Shown in pieces: positions 7,982 through 11,332 of a DNA stretch of 11,332 bases. The position numbers were made by a program, and so were the translations under genes. Each line of letters opens with the position of its first letter. Within the stretch, counting starts at the first letter, position 1. Under the pieces are notes generated by a model, which saw only the letters and a list, made by a program, of their open reading frames with translations, searched no databases and was not told the DNA's origin. Location of the stretch: contig UZAE01014909.1 in assembly GCA_900617975.1 (NCBI GenBank), forward strand, positions 1 to 11,332, written 5' to 3'. The DNA comes from Rodentolepis nana (lineage: Eukaryota > Platyhelminthes > Cestoda > Cyclophyllidea > Hymenolepididae).

Positions 7982-8676
7982 TACGTTGATTTCAAATTAG
8001 CATAGGACTTAGTATGGATAGAGAAGGTAATTCTAAAATTGGCAAAGATTGGTATTAAGCATTACGTGCTAAGCTGGTTCAAAGCATTCATTGGACAAAG
8101 AACATGTAAAATCAGATATGAAAATGCTCCATCAAAATCCAATCTATTACAAACAGGCCTTTCACAGGGAGCTGTCACAAGCTACACTCTTTTCAATGTC
8201 TTCATCAATGACATAGCCGAATTGGTACAGACAGTCACGATCATCAACTGCTTATTTTACACAAATGATCTTGTTCTATGGTATTCCGTCCCTAAGAAAA
8301 ACGCTCAGGAGAGGACTGAAAGTGCTCTAAATGGTGCACATAAACTACTAGCTAACTGGCACGAAAACAATGGAATGGTAATTAACACCGCAACAACTGC
8401 ATTCCAAACATTTTATTGGCCCGTCACAGCATAAACCCGCTTCTAAGGTACAAGGATACTACCATAGAAAAAACCAATGAGTTCACTTATCTAAAAATAA
8501 CGTTTGACCCAAAGCTAACGTGGAAAAGTCACATTGCTAAAATAGCAGAACGAGTCTCCAATAGACTGAATGTACTGAAGCGTCTTGCTGGTAGCGTATG
8601 GGACTGTGCACGCTCAACTCTCAACACCACTTACAAGATGTTTATTCAGCCAATAATGTGAGCCACTTATTATGGC
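7982..8676 (+). mobile_element. Jockey-type LINE fragment C: reverse transcriptase, probable continuation of A
   Basis: Bases 7982-8249 equal 5854-6121, including the same TAG (8003-8005). Fragment A ends exactly where this copy continues. Past 8250 it encodes the catalytic box as YTND (8258-8269) instead of YADD, so the first Asp is lost. LLANWHENNGMV follows, a frameshift near 8416, and then TWKSHIAKIAER and LAGSVWDCARSTLNTTYK. A 10-base deletion near 8658 removes the CCE segment, and similarity to fragment B fades at about 8676. The likeliest reading is that A plus C is one element split by misassembly. Confidence 0.8.
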
Positions 8677-9490
8677 GAATGCCATCAGCTTCATCTCCAA
8701 TCATCCGAAGACATATACCAAAGTGCTCATCTCTTTGTATTTTCTTAACCGATCAGCGTCATTTTACTAGATACGCATTTACTACCGCTAATTTTGCGTT
8801 TTTTATTTCATTGACAATTAAATCTAATGATTTATTTAAGTAGAGGTGTTGATATAAATTATTCAAATTTAATTATGAACCGATAACATATGATCTATAA
8901 TAGCTATTTCTATTTTTCAAATTTTGAATGAAACTACTTATAATCATTTAAATCTGATTGATCCTGTTTGGAAGAAATCAGATGTTTATAACATCTGCTT
9001 TTCAAGCAGATTTGATTTTCAAAGTAAAATGTGTGAATGCAAGTGGAGTTCAAAGATTAACATTTTTGACCTTATATGGGCACTGAAACAGACAAGTTAT
9101 TGAAGTAATTTAGCACTTCAGTTTAATTATATATGGGGCAAATAAACCAAAATAAATTACGTCTTGGACAATCCCTGTTTGAAAAAAAAATAGTAATGAA
9201 TGTCAAAATTGGCACTATAGTTGTCAACAAGATAGAGAATGCACCAGTTAGTGCTAAGATGGATAATATGAAACGAACATATAAATTTCGGTAAAACTTA
9301 ATATCTTGAAGATGCTGATCACCCTCACTTGGCGACATAGTATTTTTAATCTCTAACACGCTATCAAGATATTTTCACTGCTAACAACCAATTTCATTTT
9401 ATTACTAAATAATAGGCTTTCAAAATTCATGTTATTAGCACTAGCCTCAACAATGTTAACTTAATTTAAAGTTTTCGAAAATGTGATTAT
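8677..9490. other. About 0.8 kb between Jockey debris and the third VAL copy
   Basis: No recognised gene. A minus-strand frame at 9359-9123 (78 codons) contains a strongly hydrophobic stretch (ILSILALTGAFSILLTTIVP) and a good acceptor-like sequence (CTATTTTTTTTTCAAACAG, near 9192-9174) inside it. It could be an exon of a membrane protein or T-rich DNA read by chance; I assign nothing. A cluster of alternative hairpins is at 8950-9013. Confidence 0.45.
8950..9013. other. Four-segment mutually exclusive hairpin set
   Basis: Segments A (8950-8959), B (8976-8986), C (8990-9000) and D (9004-9013) pair as A-B (8952-8959 with 8976-8983), B-C (8979-8986 with 8990-8997, loop TAT), C-D (8993-9000 with 9004-9011, loop TTC) and A-D (8950-8956 with 9007-9013). 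The stems are 7-8 perfect base pairs. No gene is nearby to connect it with. Confidence 0.6.
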
Positions 9491-9512
9491 TTTGCCATTT
9501 CAGACATCTATC

Positions 9513-9977
9513 ATGCTGCTTTATCTCGTTATTGCCCATTTTTAACGTTGAAATGTATCTTAAAAGGCAAAAATATTATGAGATTAGCAATGTACAGTCC
9601 TCGAACCCAATTATTATACCGAAATTTATCAGTGAATTGAACTCCAACATATAAGACTCCGCACACGTTCTCAGGCGTATGGTCGCATTATGCTAAAAGC
9701 AATGAGTTTTCTGGTTTTTAAATACCCCCAATTTCGATCGAGTACAATCTATTCAAAACCAAACAGACATCGAAGACAGTCAATATTGTTCGTGGTCGTG
9801 TCTCTCCCTAAGAGTCAAATATTCTGGCATTGGTAAATTCCAAAAATGATACAATTGGCGATGGAAATACTTATGTAACTTACGGTCAATCAACTGTCAA
9901 TTTCATACATTTTAATTTTAAATGGTTCCAGCACGTGGTTTTTTAATGACTCCGAAATTTGCCTTCATTTCATGAAC
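9513..9977 (+). pseudogene. Third VAL/CAP-family copy: promoter, exon 1 and part of exon 2
   Basis: From 9513 (ATGCTGCTTTATCTC) the sequence follows the upstream region of the VAL gene (713 onward), with TATAAG at 9650-9655, the identical promoter box at 9662-9677 and ATG at 9690. Exon 1 runs to a GTAAAT at 9833 (143 bases against 144). The CAP segment is recognisable at DNA level (TCGAAGACAGTCAATATTGT) but sits in a different frame from the ATG. Intron 1 and the start of exon 2 are deleted. Similarity resumes at 9841 (CAAAAATGATACAATT) and continues through AAATGGTTCCAG to CATGAAC at 9971-9977, where the donor is ATTAG instead of GTAAG. Exons 3 and 4 are not found. Shared sequence such as GAAATACTTATGTAACT(T/C)AC shows it is closer to the minus-strand copy than to the gene at 887. 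Confidence 0.75.
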
Positions 9978-10123
9978 ATTAGTTCTTTTGACGCGCGATA
10001 GACTTACCTCCACGTGGTGCACCCTGGTCAACGTAACTTAGTACGGCAAAAAATTCTATCACTCGACATTCGTTTTTGACTTTGATTAATTATGATTAGC
10101 TTTAAAAAAAGCTATAAAAAAAT
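9978..10123. other. Spacer between the third VAL copy and Jockey fragment D
   Basis: No gene. It contains an AGCTTT/AAAGCT inverted repeat at 10098-10113 and an A7 run at 10116-10122. Confidence 0.5.
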
Positions 10124-10140
10124 CGCCCTCGTCAGGGCGA
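10116..10140 (-). other. GC-rich hairpin beside a T run (terminator-like shape)
   Basis: TCGCCCT (10123-10129) pairs with AGGGCGA (10134-10140) around a CGTC loop. Read on the minus strand, the stem is followed at once by seven Ts (10122-10116). It looks like a bacterial intrinsic terminator, but the stem is also the coding start of the Jockey endonuclease frame (RPRQGE), which is the likelier explanation. Confidence 0.5.
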
Positions 10141-11332
10141 ATCACAACGTCTACAGATCCTCCAGTGGAATGCTGGAGGAATATCTCCGGCCAAAAAGAT
10201 CCAAGTACAGAAAATCCTATAAACCTATGGTGTAGGCATTTTCACAATTATGGTAGCTAAAATTTCGGATGACAAACTGAAGTACTACCAATTCTGCAAA
10301 CATTTCGGATGACAAACTGAAGTACTACCAATTCATATCATTTCGGATGGCAAAACTGAAGTACTACCAATTCCCAGGTTACACCCTGTAGCAATCTACC
10401 TAAATACCGGCAAGTTGCAAGTGGAATTATAACTAATCTACCTAAATACCGGCAAGTTGCAAGTGGAATTCTAACCAACTGAAGTACTACCAATTCTCAG
10501 GTTACACCTTGTACCTCCTGAAGTACTACCAATTCCCAGGTTACACCCTGTGCAATCTGAATACCGGCAAGTTGCAAGTGGAATTCTAACTGGAGTTAAA
10601 AAAACCTCACCTCATACTAAGACCTAATCAAGAATATGGGCTCGACACAAGACAAATGGGAAATAATCAAATTAAATGTTTGGAAGTGTCAAAACCACTT
10701 CAAGATATTTGCAGTCTAAAATCCACCCCAGAATTGACCCAAATTTGACATTCTGAACATCTCACACAAAACCATAGTACTAGGAGACTTCAACGCCCAT
10801 TCCACCAGATGGGGATAAAAGGATACAAACATAGCTGGAAAGGAAATTGAAGATATGCTATACAGCAACCCTCTGGAACTTATTTACGGCAATGAGGATC
10901 CGGCTACCTATTTGCACTACAATGGATCCAGAACAACTCCTGATTTACTCTTGGCTTCAAGCGACATCAGTGAGCATACACACCGCAAAATAATTGACGA
11001 TCCTGGTTCTGGTCACAAACCAGTCATTGCTCGTATCACCTTCGCCAGCAAAAGCATGACAAGGAAAGTGCCAACTAAGCTATCATGGAACTTCAAGAAT
11101 GCTGACTGGCCTAGATTCACAAACCTTTTAGAGAAAGAACTTCACACAAGTCCATTCAACTTCAACCAACATCCTGACAAACTTTGCACTGCTATCACGA
11201 ATATCATGATCAGATGTGCAAAGAAAACTAGTTCCAGAGGCAAAACTAAACACTATCGAGTGTTTTGGTCTAAACACCTTGAGGGAGTGAAAAGAAAGCG
11301 GGACGCCCTTCGCAACACTGCTGAACAGACTG
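10124..11332 (+). mobile_element. Jockey-type LINE fragment D: APE-type endonuclease domain and linker
   Basis: The frame ESQRLQILQWNAGG (metal-binding-type Asn at 10169-10171) opens an APE-like endonuclease domain. TAA at 10220-10222 breaks it. The position expected to carry the catalytic Glu reads Val (10253-10255, MVAK). The next part (DDKLKYYQFPGYTLY, YRQVASGILTGVKK) is scrambled by local repeats at 10262-10585. GDFNAHSTRWG follows at 10783-10815 with TAA right after it (10816-10818). From there the frame is open to the window edge, with T-P-D (Asp 10942-10944), GHKPV (11011-11025) and the linker up to RDALRNTAEQT. The element family copies its RNA by target-primed reverse transcription, and this domain would nick the target DNA. 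This copy cannot do so. The reverse transcriptase presumably lies beyond the right edge. Confidence 0.85.
10262..10585 (+). repeat. Scrambled multiplication of two short endonuclease-domain modules
   Basis: Module P, CTGAAGTACTACCAATTC, occurs five times (10277-10294, 10317-10334, 10356-10373, 10479-10496, 10518-10535). The first three are each preceded by a TTTCGGATG segment. Module Q, starting AATACCGGCAAGTTGCAA, occurs three times (10403-10428, 10445-10470, 10560-10585). The order is P P P Q Q P P Q, whereas coding logic expects one P then one Q. A connector CAGGTTACACC(C/T)TGT follows the third, fourth and fifth P. Junctions are irregular, so this is not a regular minisatellite. Confidence 0.9.

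Noticed and set aside
8039..8434. Apparent 131-residue protein starting MAKIGIKHY
   Set aside because: It is the same internal reverse transcriptase stretch in the duplicated copy, with a mutated catalytic box and a frameshift near 8416.
5118..8676. Three separate tandem Jockey insertions
   Set aside because: Exact repetition at single-N junctions makes assembly overlap more likely than three insertions.
10116..10140. Bacterial contamination suggested by a terminator-like hairpin
   Set aside because: It lies within continuous LINE coding sequence, and no bacterial gene is nearby.
10262..10585. CRISPR array or satellite
   Set aside because: Repeat spacing is irregular, the order is scrambled, and the units translate as parts of the Jockey endonuclease.

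Overview
The window is AT-rich animal DNA. Genes are split by short GT-AG introns of about 47-83 bp, promoters carry TATA boxes, and debris of a LINE is abundant. Two themes dominate. (1) A small cluster of genes for secreted CAP-superfamily proteins (SCP/TAPS, 'venom allergen-like', VAL). (2) Several broken copies of one Jockey-type non-LTR retrotransposon. The VAL proteins, with a C-terminal CxxCPxGxxC cysteine block, recall helminth VALs, while the LINE recalls Jockey elements of arachnids and other arthropods. I cannot name the host lineage from this sequence; an invertebrate is all I would commit to.

Left part (1-1740): a possible terminal exon of an upstream VAL paralog (about 125-292); two interleaved direct repeats (286-453 and 343-694); then the best-preserved VAL gene (887-1673, + strand, four exons), with a TATA box at 843 and a frameshift in exon 2. 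Middle (1740-4330): mostly featureless AT-rich DNA, with an LTR-like patch near 1944-2113 and one exon-like stretch at 3416-3533 on the minus strand.

A second, strongly diverged VAL gene lies on the MINUS strand (4994 down to 4337). It keeps the four-exon layout, almost the same intron sizes, the TATA box and a shared promoter box. It can be read open from start to stop if two introns use GC donors, yet it has lost most of the family cysteines. A third copy (9513-9977, + strand) is a pseudogene with promoter, exon 1 and part of exon 2. The minus-strand copy and the third copy stand head to head, and Jockey debris (5118-8676) lies between them.

The 5118-8676 block is interrupted by single N characters at 6122, 6319, 6369, 7734 and 7981. 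Sequence beside these Ns is repeated exactly or nearly so (5454-5649 = 6123-6318; 5854-6121 = 7982-8249; 7614-7733 ~ 7735-7854). The N positions therefore look like contig ends that were abutted rather than merged, and the true locus may be simpler than written. A further Jockey piece (about 10124-11332) carries the APE-type endonuclease domain, with short segments multiplied out of order at 10262-10585.

Nothing here looks like an intact mobile element or a new multi-gene system. The most interesting signals are the VAL cluster with its shared promoter box, the open but cysteine-poor minus-strand paralog, and the repeated local 'module' expansions inside the retrotransposon copies.
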